Counted from the stretch's first letter, positions 20,158 to 28,710 are shown. The stretch: 64,000 nucleotides of DNA from Ornithobacterium rhinotracheale (GCF_022832975.1 NZ_CP094846.1:1935501-1999500), one strand, 5' to 3'. Notes: a model not told the origin generated them from the sequence alone. Numbers and translations are program-made.

Positions 20158-21834
20158 TTATTTATCCGTTACACAGCCATTTGAAGCTGATGAAACTAAT
20201 TTTGCATATTTATATAAAGTACCTCTTTTCGCTTTTAAATCTGGCGCTTTCCAGTTGGCTCTTCTTTTTTCAAGCTCTTCGTCCGAAACGAGCAAATCAA
20301 TGGTATTGGCTTCGGCATCGATTTGGATTAAATCTCCGTTTTCTACCAAAGCAATCACACCGCCTTCTTGCGCTTCGGGACAAACATGCCCTACAACAAA
20401 TCCGTGCGTTCCGCCAGAGAAACGCCCATCGGTGATAAGTGCTACATCTTTGCCAAGCCCTGCACCCATAATTGCTGCCGTTGGCTTTAGCATTTCTGGC
20501 ATTCCAGGTCCGCCTTTTGGCCCTTCGTAACGAATCACAACAACATCACCTTTCTCAATTTCTCCATTTTTAATGGCGGTATTGGCGTCGTATTCAGAAT
20601 TATAAACTTTGGCTTTTCCTTTGAAATATAAACCTTCTTTTCCTGTGATTTTCGCCACCGAACCTTCTGAGGCTAAATTCCCACGAAGGATTCTGATATG
20701 TCCCGTCGCTTTGATTGGATTTTCTAAAGAGTGAATGATTTCGTTTTGATCGGTTAAATCTGGAACATTTTCCAAGTTTTCGGCTAAAGTTTTGCCCGTA
20801 ACGGTGAGACAATCTCCATGCAAAAATCCGTTTTTAAGCAAATATTTTAAAACAGCTGGCGTTCCACCCACTCGGTGCAAATCTTCCATTAAATATTTAC
20901 CCGATGGTTTTAAATCTGCCAACATTGGTGTTTTTTCGCTGATGCGCTGCATATCCTCTAAACCAAAATCAATGCCCGCAGTATCGGCAATGGCTAAATA
21001 ATGCAAAACGGCATTGGTTGAACCTCCCAAGATACTAACTAATGTAAATGCGTTTTCAAGTGATTTTTTGGTTACAATATCAAGTGGCTTGATGTCTTTT
21101 TTCAATAATTCCACTACGGCTTCACCCGCTGCATAAGCGTCTTTTTCTTTATCGCTCCCCACCGCAGGGTTTGATGAATTGAAAGGCAATGCCATTCCCA
21201 ACGCTTCTATTGAAGATGCCATGGTGTTTGCCGTGTACATTCCGCCACAAGCACCCGCACCAGGAATTGCATTTTCTATAATTTTTTGATAGGTTTCTTC
21301 GTCTATTTCTTTAGCCACCTTTTGCCCCCAAGCTTCGAAAGTGGAAACAATGTCTAATTTCTTACCAAAGCATGAGCCGTGTGCTACCGTTCCGCCATAA
21401 ACCAAAACAGAAGGGCGATTTAATCTCAACATCGCCATCAAAGCTCCTGGCATATTTTTGTCGCAGCCCACTATGGTAACCAGCGCATCGTAGCTAAGCC
21501 CTTCTACCACACTCTCCACCGAATCGGCAATGATGTCTCGCGAAGGCAATGAAAAACGCATGCCGTGCGTTCCCATAGAAATTCCATCGCTGATTCCGAT
21601 GGTATTAAAAATTAAGCCCACTGCTTCTTTGTCATAAACGCCTTTTTTGATGATTTTGGCTAAATCATTTAAGTGCATATTACAAGGATTTCCCTCGTAG
21701 CCTGTGCTAGCAATTCCTACAAAAGGCTTGTGTAAATCTTCCTTGCTCAAACCAATGGCATGAAGCATTGCCTGAGCCGAAGGGTGTGTTTCGTCTGTCG
21801 AAACTTTTGCGCTAAACTTTTTTAACTTTTCCAT
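20158..21834 (-). CDS. ilvD: dihydroxy-acid dehydratase
   Basis: An iron-sulfur dehydratase that makes the 2-keto acids of valine and isoleucine. It has 558 residues, the normal size. Cluster cysteines are visible in [11 protein letters not shown] (near residue 52), [12 protein letters not shown] (near 122) and [12 protein letters not shown] (near 195). The late [19 protein letters not shown] motif is present. It is the first structural gene of ilvDBNCA and starts just after the attenuator hairpin described at 21850-21884. Confidence 0.97.
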   Translation of the reverse strand: MEKLKKFSAKVSTDETHPSAQAMLHAIGLSKEDLHKPFVGIASTGYEGNPCNMHLNDLAKIIKKGVYDKEAVGLIFNTIGISDGISMGTHGMRFSLPSRDIIADSVESVVEGLSYDALVTIVGCDKNMPGALMAMLRLNRPSVLVYGGTVAHGSCFGKKLDIVSTFEAWGQKVAKEIDEETYQKIIENAIPGAGACGGMYTANTMASSIEALGMALPFNSSNPAVGSDKEKDAYAAGEAVVELLKKDIKPLDIVTKKSLENAFTLVSILGGSTNAVLHYLAIADTAGIDFGLEDMQRISEKTPMLADLKPSGKYLMEDLHRVGGTPAVLKYLLKNGFLHGDCLTVTGKTLAENLENVPDLTDQNEIIHSLENPIKATGHIRILRGNLASEGSVAKITGKEGLYFKGKAKVYNSEYDANTAIKNGEIEKGDVVVIRYEGPKGGPGMPEMLKPTAAIMGAGLGKDVALITDGRFSGGTHGFVVGHVCPEAQEGGVIALVENGDLIQIDAEANTIDLLVSDEELEKRRANWKAPDLKAKRGTLYKYAKLVSSASNGCVTDK

Positions 21835-21849
21835 TTTTTAATTTTTACT

Positions 21850-21884
21850 AAAAATCCCGCTCATTTCAGGAATGAGCGGGATTT
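21850..21884 (-). terminator. attenuator terminator in the ilv leader
   Basis: On the minus strand, AAATCCCGCTCAT (from 21884) pairs with ATGAGCGGGATTT over 13 bp, followed by TTAG and A/T sequence, 16 bases before ilvD. The 5' arm contains GCTCATTCC (21877-21869), which is fully complementary to GGAATGAGC at the stop codon of the leader peptide (21916-21908). This gives a mutually exclusive antiterminator. Confidence 0.85.
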
Positions 21885-21909
21885 CATAAAACACTATAGA
21901 ACCTCTTGC

Positions 21910-21966
21910 TCATTCCTTTTGAGAACGAATAATAATAGAGATAATAATAATGTTTTGAGTATTCAT
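21910..21966 (-). CDS. ilvL: ilv operon leader peptide (isoleucine-rich)
   Basis: An 18-residue ORF, MNTQNIIIISIIIRSQKE, too short for ordinary gene finders. Seven of its codons are isoleucine (ATT x6, ATC x1), in a run of four and a run of three around one Ser. It lies just upstream of ilvD, begins about 20 bases after a good promoter, and ends inside the segment that can pair with the terminator arm. By analogy with amino-acid attenuators, scarcity of charged tRNA-Ile would stall the ribosome and leave GGAATGAGC free to block the terminator. With enough isoleucine, the ribosome reaches the stop codon, covers that segment and the terminator forms. The peptide itself probably has no function. 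Confidence 0.88.
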   Translation of the reverse strand: MNTQNIIIISIIIRSQKE

Positions 21967-21989
21967 TGTTTGTTATGCTTATATATTTG

Positions 21990-22019
21990 CTAAGGTAAGT
22001 ATCTTTTTTAAATCTCAAA
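21990..22019 (-). promoter_or_regulatory. promoter of the ilv operon
   Basis: On the minus strand, TTTG (22019-22016) is followed after 18 bases by TACCTTAG (21997-21990), one mismatch from TAnnTTTG. Transcription would start about 20 bases before the leader peptide. Confidence 0.6.
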
Positions 22020-22093
22020 AAAATATCCACTGTTTTTTCAAAAAAAAGATGAAAAATCACTAAAAAAATCTTTTTTTGGGGTATTTTTTCAGT

Positions 22094-23086
22094 TTACTGC
22101 CCCAATGGGATATAAATCTGTACTTGGTCTTCTCTTATGATTTGCCAAGAGCTTTGCAATGTGTAGAGCCCTTTATCTTTCGCATATTTCTCTAAATCTT
22201 GGTATGCTTTTTTTATATCTTCTGGATTATTATTTACAGCTGTAGTCAAGCATTTATACGCTGGAATGTCCACATATTGCATACCTTCTTTTTGCGGAAC
22301 AGAGGCTTCGGTAAAAAATCCTGCAACAAAATTATTTTCTTGAGCATCTCTTTTTAAGAAATACACCACATCTCCATTGATTTGAGTAGGAGAAACCGAA
22401 TTTTCATCAATTAAATAACTTTCTACCATTCCTAGCGCCTCTCCTACAGCAGTTCTATACTCGGATTCATCGTTGGCACTGGTTGTCTGCATCACACCAA
22501 AAAGTTTATGCGCTGGCTGGTTTACTTCTTGCACAGCACTAGCCGCAAGTTTTCCTCCATGTTGTGCTTGCTCTTTTTGAGTAAGTGTATTTAATCTTTC
22601 TAGTCCATTTTGAAGATTTTTTTGGATACTACGGCGCATAAAAAACGCATATACTTGAAATGGATAAGAAACCTCGGCAGTATCAAATGTCCAAATAACC
22701 TTTACTTTACCATCGTCTAAGGTTTGGAAAATAGCTTCGGAAGTGTTTCCTTTTTCATCGCCAAACGATAAATTATAGCCCACGAATTGATTTTCCTTGG
22801 CATCTGTCACCGTTACAACTCCACCTTTTCCCTCTTCGCGAGCCCATTTGAAATAAGCCCCCACACCTTCTGCAGGAGTAGAAAACTTGGTATTAGTTTC
22901 GGTATCGCTACCACTCCAGCCAAACCACTGAGACATTTTTTTAAGATTATTGAAATAATTATAGACCACTTTGGTATCTGCATCGTATATAAACTCCGCC
23001 TCCTCATGTGTAGTTTTTGGCAAAAACACGGGAAAAACCACGACTCCTACCATTACAACTAATAGAATGACAATTACTTTTTTCAT
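22094..23086 (-). CDS. SRPBCC-fold protein with GyrI-like effector-binding domain
   Basis: A 330-residue protein with an N-terminal hydrophobic anchor (residues 4-23). Residues ~30-170 look like a polyketide-cyclase/SRPBCC domain (VVYNYFNNLKKMSQW, then VGYNLSFGDEKGNTSEAIF and WTFDTAEVSYPFQVYAFF). The C-terminal ~150 residues look like a GyrI/AraC effector-binding fold (AFK-type strand order ending IIREDQVQIYIPL). This fusion is common in Bacteroidota; it probably binds a small hydrophobic ligand, identity unknown. It stands alone, divergent from the next gene. Confidence 0.8.
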   Translation of the reverse strand: MKKVIVILLVVMVGVVVFPVFLPKTTHEEAEFIYDADTKVVYNYFNNLKKMSQWFGWSGSDTETNTKFSTPAEGVGAYFKWAREEGKGGVVTVTDAKENQFVGYNLSFGDEKGNTSEAIFQTLDDGKVKVIWTFDTAEVSYPFQVYAFFMRRSIQKNLQNGLERLNTLTQKEQAQHGGKLAASAVQEVNQPAHKLFGVMQTTSANDESEYRTAVGEALGMVESYLIDENSVSPTQINGDVVYFLKRDAQENNFVAGFFTEASVPQKEGMQYVDIPAYKCLTTAVNNNPEDIKKAYQDLEKYAKDKGLYTLQSSWQIIREDQVQIYIPLGQ

Positions 23087-23137
23087 GTTTTGATGTAATA
23101 AGATTTTGAATGCTTACGCTATTTAATATTTATTTTA

Positions 23138-23145
23138 TACATTTG
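23138..23145 (+). promoter_or_regulatory. -7 box deciding the start of the 23167 gene
   Basis: TACATTTG is an exact TAnnTTTG box. It lies inside the longest possible ORF (from 23110) and 21 bases before the ATG at 23167, which argues for the later start. Confidence 0.45.
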
Positions 23146-23166
23146 GTGGGTCTAAAAGTACGATTT

Positions 23167-23751
23167 ATGAATCATATAATAAAAACATTTCTCTTTTTTG
23201 GGTTAATTTTTAGCCTTTACAATTGCACACCCAACTACATTGCCTTGCAAGATGCCGAACAAGGTCTATTTCTGGATAGATCTAAAAAAGTTTCTGTGCA
23301 AACTTTTTTCAATAGAAGAATGGATAGTGAACTGAAAAGTAGAATAAGTAAAAATTGGTACATCGTAAACGAGGATTTAGACAATGTATATTTTGGACAA
23401 TTACAAAAAAACAACGAAGTAAGTTTTGTGAACCCATTTTATCGCGTGAGCAAAACCAGCCTAGACTCTATTTTCCCAGGATATAGAAGCATTGAAGGAA
23501 AACACATTAAGGCTAAAATGTTTCAGAATTTCGTAAAACCAATTATAGACGAACGATTAAACACACTATGCCCGCAGAGCCAACAAATTGATTACAAAAA
23601 GCGCGATTACAAACTCACCAAAAATGGCATAGAATCTGAAATAAAATTTGTAGGAAAATGCTACGAAAAACGAATTTTTACCGCTGAAGTAAAAGCTACT
23701 TTAAGCCCTAAAAACTTAGAGACAATTACAGAAGATATTAAAATCAAATAA
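23167..23751 (+). CDS. lipoprotein of unknown function
   Basis: The longest ORF would begin at 23110, but the start at 23167 gives a clean lipoprotein signal (MNHIIKTFLFFGL, lipobox around SLYNC) and lies just after a -7 promoter box, so I use it. The 194-residue protein has no family I recognise. It has two late cysteines (CPQSQ and GKCYEKR) and a beta-strand-rich C-terminal third with alternating Lys/Glu, which suggests a secreted or outer-membrane-anchored domain. The next gene, a DUF937 protein, begins six bases after the stop, so they are probably cotranscribed. Confidence 0.65.
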   Translation: MNHIIKTFLFFGLIFSLYNCTPNYIALQDAEQGLFLDRSKKVSVQTFFNRRMDSELKSRISKNWYIVNEDLDNVYFGQLQKNNEVSFVNPFYRVSKTSLDSIFPGYRSIEGKHIKAKMFQNFVKPIIDERLNTLCPQSQQIDYKKRDYKLTKNGIESEIKFVGKCYEKRIFTAEVKATLSPKNLETITEDIKIK

Positions 23752-23757
23752 AAAATT

Positions 23758-24348
23758 ATGGATATTCAAAATTTAATTACAGGCGCACTAAACAATCAAG
23801 TCATTGGACAAATGAGTAAAAGTTTAGGCGTAGATGACTCAAAAGTTAGTTCTGTTATTTCTATGGCAGTGCCTGCGATTTTGGGACAAATGAACAAAAA
23901 CGCTCAAACACCACAAGGTGCAGAAAGCTTAAACAAAGCTTTAAAAGACCACAGCGGCTCTATCCTTGACAATCTTGGAGGATTGCTTGGCGGCGGTGCT
24001 ACCAACAATGCAGAGGGAGAAAGCATCTTAAATCACATTTTTGGTGGAAAACAAGAGCAATTGGCTCAGAATTTAGGAGCACAAGCTGGACTTTCTAGCG
24101 GAAATACTATGCAAATTCTATCATCTATCGCACCACTTATCATGGGCTTTTTGGGAAAAGAAAAACAACAAGGAAATTTAAATGCAAGCAACCTTACAGG
24201 TGTACTTGGAAACTTGTTTAGCAGCGCAACTCAAGGGGGCGACAAAAACATGGTAGAAAAGCTTTTGGACCAAAATGGCGATGGTAGCATTACAGATGAT
24301 TTGATGAATATGGGTTCTAACTTGTTAAAAGGATTCTTCAAAAAATAA
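23758..24348 (+). CDS. DUF937 domain protein
   Basis: A 196-residue Gly/Asn/Gln-rich, helical protein of the DUF937 family. The visible signature is the SKVSSVISMAVPAILGQM helix, a glycine loop GGLLGGG, and a repeated helix IAPLIMGFLGKEK. The end has a DQNGDGSITDDLMNMG segment that resembles a calcium-binding EF-hand/dockerin-like loop. The family is widespread and has no established activity. It is followed by a strong terminator. Confidence 0.85.
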   Translation: MDIQNLITGALNNQVIGQMSKSLGVDDSKVSSVISMAVPAILGQMNKNAQTPQGAESLNKALKDHSGSILDNLGGLLGGGATNNAEGESILNHIFGGKQEQLAQNLGAQAGLSSGNTMQILSSIAPLIMGFLGKEKQQGNLNASNLTGVLGNLFSSATQGGDKNMVEKLLDQNGDGSITDDLMNMGSNLLKGFFKK

Positions 24349-24376
24349 GATTTTTAATTTTATTAAATAAATTTTT

Positions 24377-24413
24377 AAAACCTGCACCCACAGAGGATTG
24401 CAGGTTTTTTTTG
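24377..24413 (+). terminator. terminator after the DUF937 gene
   Basis: AAAACCTGCA (24377-24386) pairs with TGCAGGTTTT (24399-24408), followed by a T run. Confidence 0.85.
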
Positions 24414-24466
24414 CGCCATACAATTAAATTTCAACACAATATATTTGTTAAAATTAAGTACTATGT

Positions 24467-24499
24467 TTTGCATAATACTATTTTTAATTCATATATTTG
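24467..24499 (+). promoter_or_regulatory. promoter of the padR-pspC pair
   Basis: TTTG (24467-24470), 21 bases, then TATATTTG (24492-24499): an exact match to the flavobacterial consensus. It overlaps an alternative TTG start at 24497, so the ATG at 24527 is the real start of the PadR gene. Confidence 0.65.
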
Positions 24500-24526
24500 C
24501 ATAAGAAAGTTCTAAATCATACAATC

Positions 24527-24859
24527 ATGAATACAGAAAAAGCTAAAGTACAGATGCGAAAAGGCATCTTAGAGCTTTGTATTCTAAGCATTATAAAACG
24601 CGGCGATTGCTATTCTTCTGACATCATCGAAGAATTGAAAAACGCGCAAATGCTCGTGGTAGAAGGCACGCTATACCCCCTACTCACTCGTTTGAAAAAT
24701 GCTGGAATGCTAAGCTACCGCTGGGAAGAATCCACATCAGGCCCGCCCAGAAAATATTTTGACATCACACCCGAAGGTGAAAAATTCTTAAGCGAGCTCA
24801 TAGACTCGTGGCACGACCTCACACAAACTGTATCACACATCATCGAAAAACACAACTAA
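24527..24859 (+). CDS. PadR-family transcriptional regulator
   Basis: About 110 residues with the winged-helix PadR fold: MRKGILELCILSIIKRG (first helix), DCYSSDIIEELKN, then EGTLYPLLTRLKNAGMLSY as recognition helix, and the wing SGPPRKYFDITPEG. PadR proteins repress neighbouring genes and often respond to small molecules or stress. It is the first of two genes, four bases before the PspC gene, which fits an autoregulated regulator-membrane protein pair. The palindromic operator was not identified. Confidence 0.92.
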   Translation: MNTEKAKVQMRKGILELCILSIIKRGDCYSSDIIEELKNAQMLVVEGTLYPLLTRLKNAGMLSYRWEESTSGPPRKYFDITPEGEKFLSELIDSWHDLTQTVSHIIEKHN

Positions 24860-24863
24860 CATC

Positions 24864-26570
24864 ATGGACAAAACATACAACATAGGACTTGGGGGCTTTT
24901 CTTTTATCATGGAAGAAGCTGCCTTTAATGATTTGAAAAACTACATCGCAACCCTCCGCCAAAAATGGAGTGCAGATGAAGACCGCGAAGAAATCATTGC
25001 AGATATTGAATATCGAATGGGCGAATTGCTCCAAGAACATTTAAAAGGTAGAGCGGTGGCCAATCGCGATGACATTAAATACTTGATTGATACGATGGGC
25101 ATGCCCAACGATTTGGCAGATGATGATTTAGGCGAAAATTATGCAGAAAATGGATTTGCTGCGGGCAGACATTCGGCGACTGCAAGCACAACTACTTTTG
25201 CCAATAAAAAATTATACCGAGACCCATATCATCGTGTGTTGGGTGGTGTGGCAAGCGGCTTGGCCAATTATTTTGGCATAGATAGAATTTGGATTCGTTT
25301 AGCATTGGTTTTAGCGCCATTTTTGGACATCGTGATGATGGGCATTTCAACTTCATCGCTCATCATCTTGTATATTATAGCTTGGATTGTAATCCCCAAG
25401 GCAACAACGGTTTCAGACATGTTACAGGCGAAAGGTGAGCCCGTAAATGCTGAAAGAATCAAAGAATTTAAAGCTGCCAATGGCGAATTGCCACCGCCAA
25501 GAGAAAGTTTTTTTCGTAGTGCTTTAAAAATATTGCTTAAAATCATTATTTTAACGATTTTGATTAGCTTGGTCGCCGTGGTATTATTCATAGGTTTTAC
25601 AGTCATTGGTGCCATTTTCTTTGGCAGTATTACGATAGATTACCTTCCTTTGCTCACCGAAAACACTTGGTCTTTTGGCGTGGCGAGCACGGCACTAATT
25701 ATAGCACTCGCATCTATCATTACAGGACTAATATTGCTCTCTATTAAATTAATATCAAGCAGTTTCAGAGTTCACAAAGCTGCAAAAATTGCTATTCCAG
25801 CCGTTTTTATTGGTTCTATGATTGCTCTCCTTCTTGTAGCGGGCAACGAAGCGAGTAATTTCACTACCAAGAGCTCTGTAAATCAAAAAATTGGCTTTAC
25901 CGCGCTGCCAAACGACACGATTACTTTTTCTTTTAATAATGAATATGAATCTAGTACGTTTGTAGACGATAATTTTATTATCTATCGTGATATATATAAT
26001 CTTAATTTCATCAATTCCAAAGATGCTGAAATCGTGATAAAGAAAAGCTCACGCGGCAAAAACTTTAAAGATGCACAAGAAAAATTAGCCAAAATGAATT
26101 TTCCAATTAAAGTATCGCCAAACGAAATCGAAATTCCTAATTATTTTACTTTGGGAAAAAATGTACCATTGCGCAAACAAAAAATAGAACTTTACATTCA
26201 TATGCCAAACAATGTTCCATTTGTGGTTAAAGGGATTCAATGGATTACCCAATTTAACCAAAATCATGAGTATCTTTCAGAAAATAAAAATGTGAAAACC
26301 GACGGAACGCCTAGAGTTTTTATGTTCATTGATGGAAAGTTGAAATGCATCAACTGTACTGATAATGATGTGAAAGATGAAAATGAAAGCCCAATAGATA
26401 ATGATTCTCTCAACATCGATGGCGAAAATTTAAAATTAAAAGCCGATGGCAAAAACGAAAATGTGGAACTTGAAATTCCAGGTAAAATCAAAATCGAGGC
26501 CAATGGCAAACAACAAAAAGTGAAAATCAAATTGCCCGACGGCAAAGAAATCGTAAATATTAGCGAATAA
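24864..26570 (+). CDS. PspC-domain envelope protein with C-terminal beta domain
   Basis: A 568-residue membrane protein. Residues ~1-100 form a helical cytosolic segment (DREEIIADIEYRMGELL). Residues ~112-180 are a PspC domain (LYRDPYHRVLGGVASGLANYFGID, then two transmembrane segments). Several further hydrophobic helices run to about residue 320. The last ~240 residues are beta-rich and Asn/Asp/Lys-rich with repeats such as KIKIEANGKQQKVKIKLPDGK. PspC proteins belong to phage-shock/envelope-stress modules. Pairing with PadR is common in Bacteroidota, but its trigger is unknown. Confidence 0.88.
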   Translation: MDKTYNIGLGGFSFIMEEAAFNDLKNYIATLRQKWSADEDREEIIADIEYRMGELLQEHLKGRAVANRDDIKYLIDTMGMPNDLADDDLGENYAENGFAAGRHSATASTTTFANKKLYRDPYHRVLGGVASGLANYFGIDRIWIRLALVLAPFLDIVMMGISTSSLIILYIIAWIVIPKATTVSDMLQAKGEPVNAERIKEFKAANGELPPPRESFFRSALKILLKIIILTILISLVAVVLFIGFTVIGAIFFGSITIDYLPLLTENTWSFGVASTALIIALASIITGLILLSIKLISSSFRVHKAAKIAIPAVFIGSMIALLLVAGNEASNFTTKSSVNQKIGFTALPNDTITFSFNNEYESSTFVDDNFIIYRDIYNLNFINSKDAEIVIKKSSRGKNFKDAQEKLAKMNFPIKVSPNEIEIPNYFTLGKNVPLRKQKIELYIHMPNNVPFVVKGIQWITQFNQNHEYLSENKNVKTDGTPRVFMFIDGKLKCINCTDNDVKDENESPIDNDSLNIDGENLKLKADGKNENVELEIPGKIKIEANGKQQKVKIKLPDGKEIVNISE

Positions 26571-26598
26571 TCATTTTTTCTCATATGTTATAATTTAA

Positions 26599-26629
26599 AG
26601 CCCGTGTCGGGTATGCGGGCTTATTTTTA
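26599..26629 (+). terminator. terminator after the PspC gene
   Basis: AAGCCCG (26599-26605) pairs with CGGGCTT (26616-26622), followed by ATTTTTAA. Confidence 0.7.
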
Positions 26630-26670
26630 AAAACTAAAAAATTATGAAATTCATTTTTTCCCATACTACC

Positions 26671-26701
26671 AACGCGAGCACACCAACTCGCGTTTTTTTA
26701 T
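26671..26701 (+). terminator. second hairpin terminator before the acyltransferase gene
   Basis: AACGCGAG (26671-26678) pairs with CTCGCGTT (26687-26694), followed by seven Ts. It would stop read-through from the PspC transcript ahead of the next gene. Confidence 0.75.
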
Positions 26702-26702
26702 G

Positions 26703-26733
26703 CTTGTCTTTTATCGATAAAAAAGTATCTTTG
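26703..26733 (+). promoter_or_regulatory. promoter placed almost on the start codon
   Basis: CTTG (26703-26706; one mismatch to TTTG), 19 bases, TATCTTTG (26726-26733; exact). The ATG at 26738 follows only four bases after the -7 box, so the mRNA should be leaderless or nearly so. Confidence 0.55.
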
Positions 26734-26737
26734 CCTT

Positions 26738-27313
26738 ATGAAGAAACTCATCGGCAGCCTTGCCTTTGCGCTCACAGGCTGGAAACTTAAAAACGATTTA
26801 GACATTTCTAAAATACATAGCTGTGTGCTCGTTTGTGCGCCACACACATCCAATTGGGACTTTTTCTATGCCGTGATGGCGTTTTGGAAACTCGGAATCC
26901 CAATGAAACTTTTTATCAAAGATTCTTGGACCAAACCTTGGTACGGATTCGTTATCAAATGGCTTGGCGGCATTGGTGTAGATCGTTCCAAACGCAATAA
27001 TTTAACCGATTACGCGGGCGAATTGCTTAAAAACTCGCCCGAAGGTTTGTTCCTGCTCAATTCTCCCGAAGCGACTCGTAGTTTTGCACCACGCTGGAAA
27101 AAAGGCTTTTATTACATTGCTCAAAAAGGCGGCGTGCCTATCGTATTAGCATTTTGCGATTACAAAAAAAAGGAGGCGGGCATAGGCAAAATCATTGATC
27201 CCGCAACGCATTCTGTGGAAGAAACTTTGAAAATCGCAGAAGATTTCTACCGAGATGTTGCGCCAAAATTCCCTGAAAACTTTAATCCTAAATTTACTGC
27301 TGATGAAGACTGA
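26738..27313 (+). CDS. lysophospholipid acyltransferase-family protein
   Basis: A 191-residue PlsC-like acyltransferase. The catalytic HxxxxD motif is PHTSNWDF near residue 37, and the substrate-binding block is SPEATRSF near residue 108, where the family's usual PEGTRS glycine is replaced by alanine. An N-terminal hydrophobic stretch suggests peripheral membrane attachment. The family moves acyl chains onto lysophospholipids or related acceptors; the exact acceptor is unknown. It overlaps the following thioesterase gene by 11 bases, suggesting co-expression with menI and menF. Confidence 0.82.
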   Translation: MKKLIGSLAFALTGWKLKNDLDISKIHSCVLVCAPHTSNWDFFYAVMAFWKLGIPMKLFIKDSWTKPWYGFVIKWLGGIGVDRSKRNNLTDYAGELLKNSPEGLFLLNSPEATRSFAPRWKKGFYYIAQKGGVPIVLAFCDYKKKEAGIGKIIDPATHSVEETLKIAEDFYRDVAPKFPENFNPKFTADED

Positions 27314-27722
27314 TGATTTTTTGGCTAAACTAAACGAAACCAATCACAATACCGTGATGGAAACGCTTGGTATTCAATACATTAGATTTACGGGCGACAC
27401 ACTCACCGCCGAGATGGAAGTAACGCCCAAAACACACCAGCCTATGGGGCTTTTGCACGGTGGGGTGAATGCCGTACTTGCCGAAACGGTGGGTAGCTAT
27501 CTTTCGATTTTACAATTTAAAAAAGAAGATAAAAAATCTGCTGTGGGCATCAACATTCAAGTCAATCACATGCGTGCCGTGCGCAGCGGAAAAGTCTTTG
27601 CCACTGCCCGATTTTTGCGCAAAGGCAGTAGCCTGCATTTTATGGAAATCATCATCAAAAACGAAACGGGGCACATCACAGCACAAGCCACGATGACCAA
27701 CAAAATTATTGATGTAAAATGA
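27303..27722 (+). CDS. menI: hotdog thioesterase, probable 1,4-dihydroxy-2-naphthoyl-CoA hydrolase
   Basis: A 139-residue PaaI/YdiI-type hotdog thioesterase. Conserved features are HQPMGLLHGGVNAVLAETVGS, the family's HGG..a.laE signature with the catalytic Glu (near residue 63), and GKVFATARFLRKG. A longer frame from 27255 exists, but the start at 27303 avoids a 59-base overlap. It overlaps menF by four bases (ATGA), so it very likely hydrolyses DHNA-CoA in menaquinone synthesis. The gene symbol rests on this context plus the YdiI family resemblance. Confidence 0.82.
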   Translation: MKTDDFLAKLNETNHNTVMETLGIQYIRFTGDTLTAEMEVTPKTHQPMGLLHGGVNAVLAETVGSYLSILQFKKEDKKSAVGINIQVNHMRAVRSGKVFATARFLRKGSSLHFMEIIIKNETGHITAQATMTNKIIDVK

Positions 27723-28675
27723 GTTTTATTCTGTATAAAAATCCTGAAGACGAGAGGCTTTTTTATGCTGAATTAAAAGCCACAGACACCGAGAAAAATG
27801 GTCGAAATTTCATTTTTCATTCGTTTGATAACCAAACAGAATGGATTTTTGAAATATCAGACCAAAAAAATATATCCAAAAACGAAATTTTAAGTTTAAA
27901 GGTTGATTTACAGTCAGAAAATCAGCCGAATTATATTTTATCTCAATCGGAATATTTGGATTTATGTCAAAATTTCATCGCTGAATTAAAGGCAAAAAAC
28001 TACGAAAAATTGATTTTGAGCCGTGTCAAAAAAACGCCTGCACTCTCTCCTACCGAGACTTTTCTCCACCTTACACAAAAATACCCAAAAGCATTTGTCT
28101 ATCTCTTTCAGCACGAGGGCACCACTTGGCTTGGCGCAACGCCTGAACAATTGGTGAAAATTGAAAACAACAAGCTCCAAACTATTGCCTTGGCGGGTAC
28201 CAAAGCCAATGCAGAAAATCGTGATTGGACAGAAAAAGAGCGAGAAGAACATCAATTTGTGGTGGATTACATCGCTTCGGCACTTCGTGATTTTAAGCCC
28301 GAAATTGGAAAAACTTTCACGATAGAGTTGCAAAATATTTCGCATTTAAAAACAAATATTTCAGCGACTTTGCCCAAAAATTTCAACACGAGACAAATCA
28401 CTGAACAACTGCATCCTACGCCCGCCGTTTGTGGTTTACCCAAAGCCAAGTCCATGGCGTTTATTTTACAAAACGAACCGCACGAGCGCAGATTCTACGC
28501 AGGATTTTTAGGTTTTAAAAATGCAAATTCAGCTGATTTTTATGTCAATCTTCGCTGCGCCGAATTGTTTAAAGATTATACTTTGCGCTATGTCGGGGGC
28601 GGACTCACTGCCAAAAGCGATGCCCAAAGCGAATGGCAAGAAACCGAACTTAAAAGTTTAGCGATTGGGGAATAA
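27719..28675 (+). CDS. menF: isochorismate synthase MenF
   Basis: A chorismate-binding-fold enzyme that converts chorismate to isochorismate for menaquinone. At 318 residues it is shorter than enterobacterial MenF because the N-terminal domain is reduced. Visible motifs are LAGTKAN near residue 157, LHPTPAVCGLPK near 230, and YVGGGLTAKSDAQSEW near the end, which match the active-site region. It is cotranslated with the thioesterase. MenD, the next enzyme, is encoded at 10.9-12.6 kb, so the menaquinone genes here are split in two. Confidence 0.92.
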   Translation: MSFILYKNPEDERLFYAELKATDTEKNGRNFIFHSFDNQTEWIFEISDQKNISKNEILSLKVDLQSENQPNYILSQSEYLDLCQNFIAELKAKNYEKLILSRVKKTPALSPTETFLHLTQKYPKAFVYLFQHEGTTWLGATPEQLVKIENNKLQTIALAGTKANAENRDWTEKEREEHQFVVDYIASALRDFKPEIGKTFTIELQNISHLKTNISATLPKNFNTRQITEQLHPTPAVCGLPKAKSMAFILQNEPHERRFYAGFLGFKNANSADFYVNLRCAELFKDYTLRYVGGGLTAKSDAQSEWQETELKSLAIGE

Positions 28676-28710
28676 AAAAAGCAAGAAAATCTAAATTTCT
28701 TGCTTTTTTT
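28674..28710. terminator. bidirectional terminator between menF and plsC
   Basis: A 15-bp perfect stem: 28674-28688 pairs with 28696-28710 (core GCAAGAAA / TTTCTTGC), with A and T runs. It separates two convergent genes. Confidence 0.85.

Noticed and set aside
26644-26790. Short ORF with several Thr codons over the second hairpin, considered as a threonine leader peptide
   Set aside because: It runs into the acyltransferase gene without a stop near the hairpin, and the downstream gene has nothing to do with threonine.
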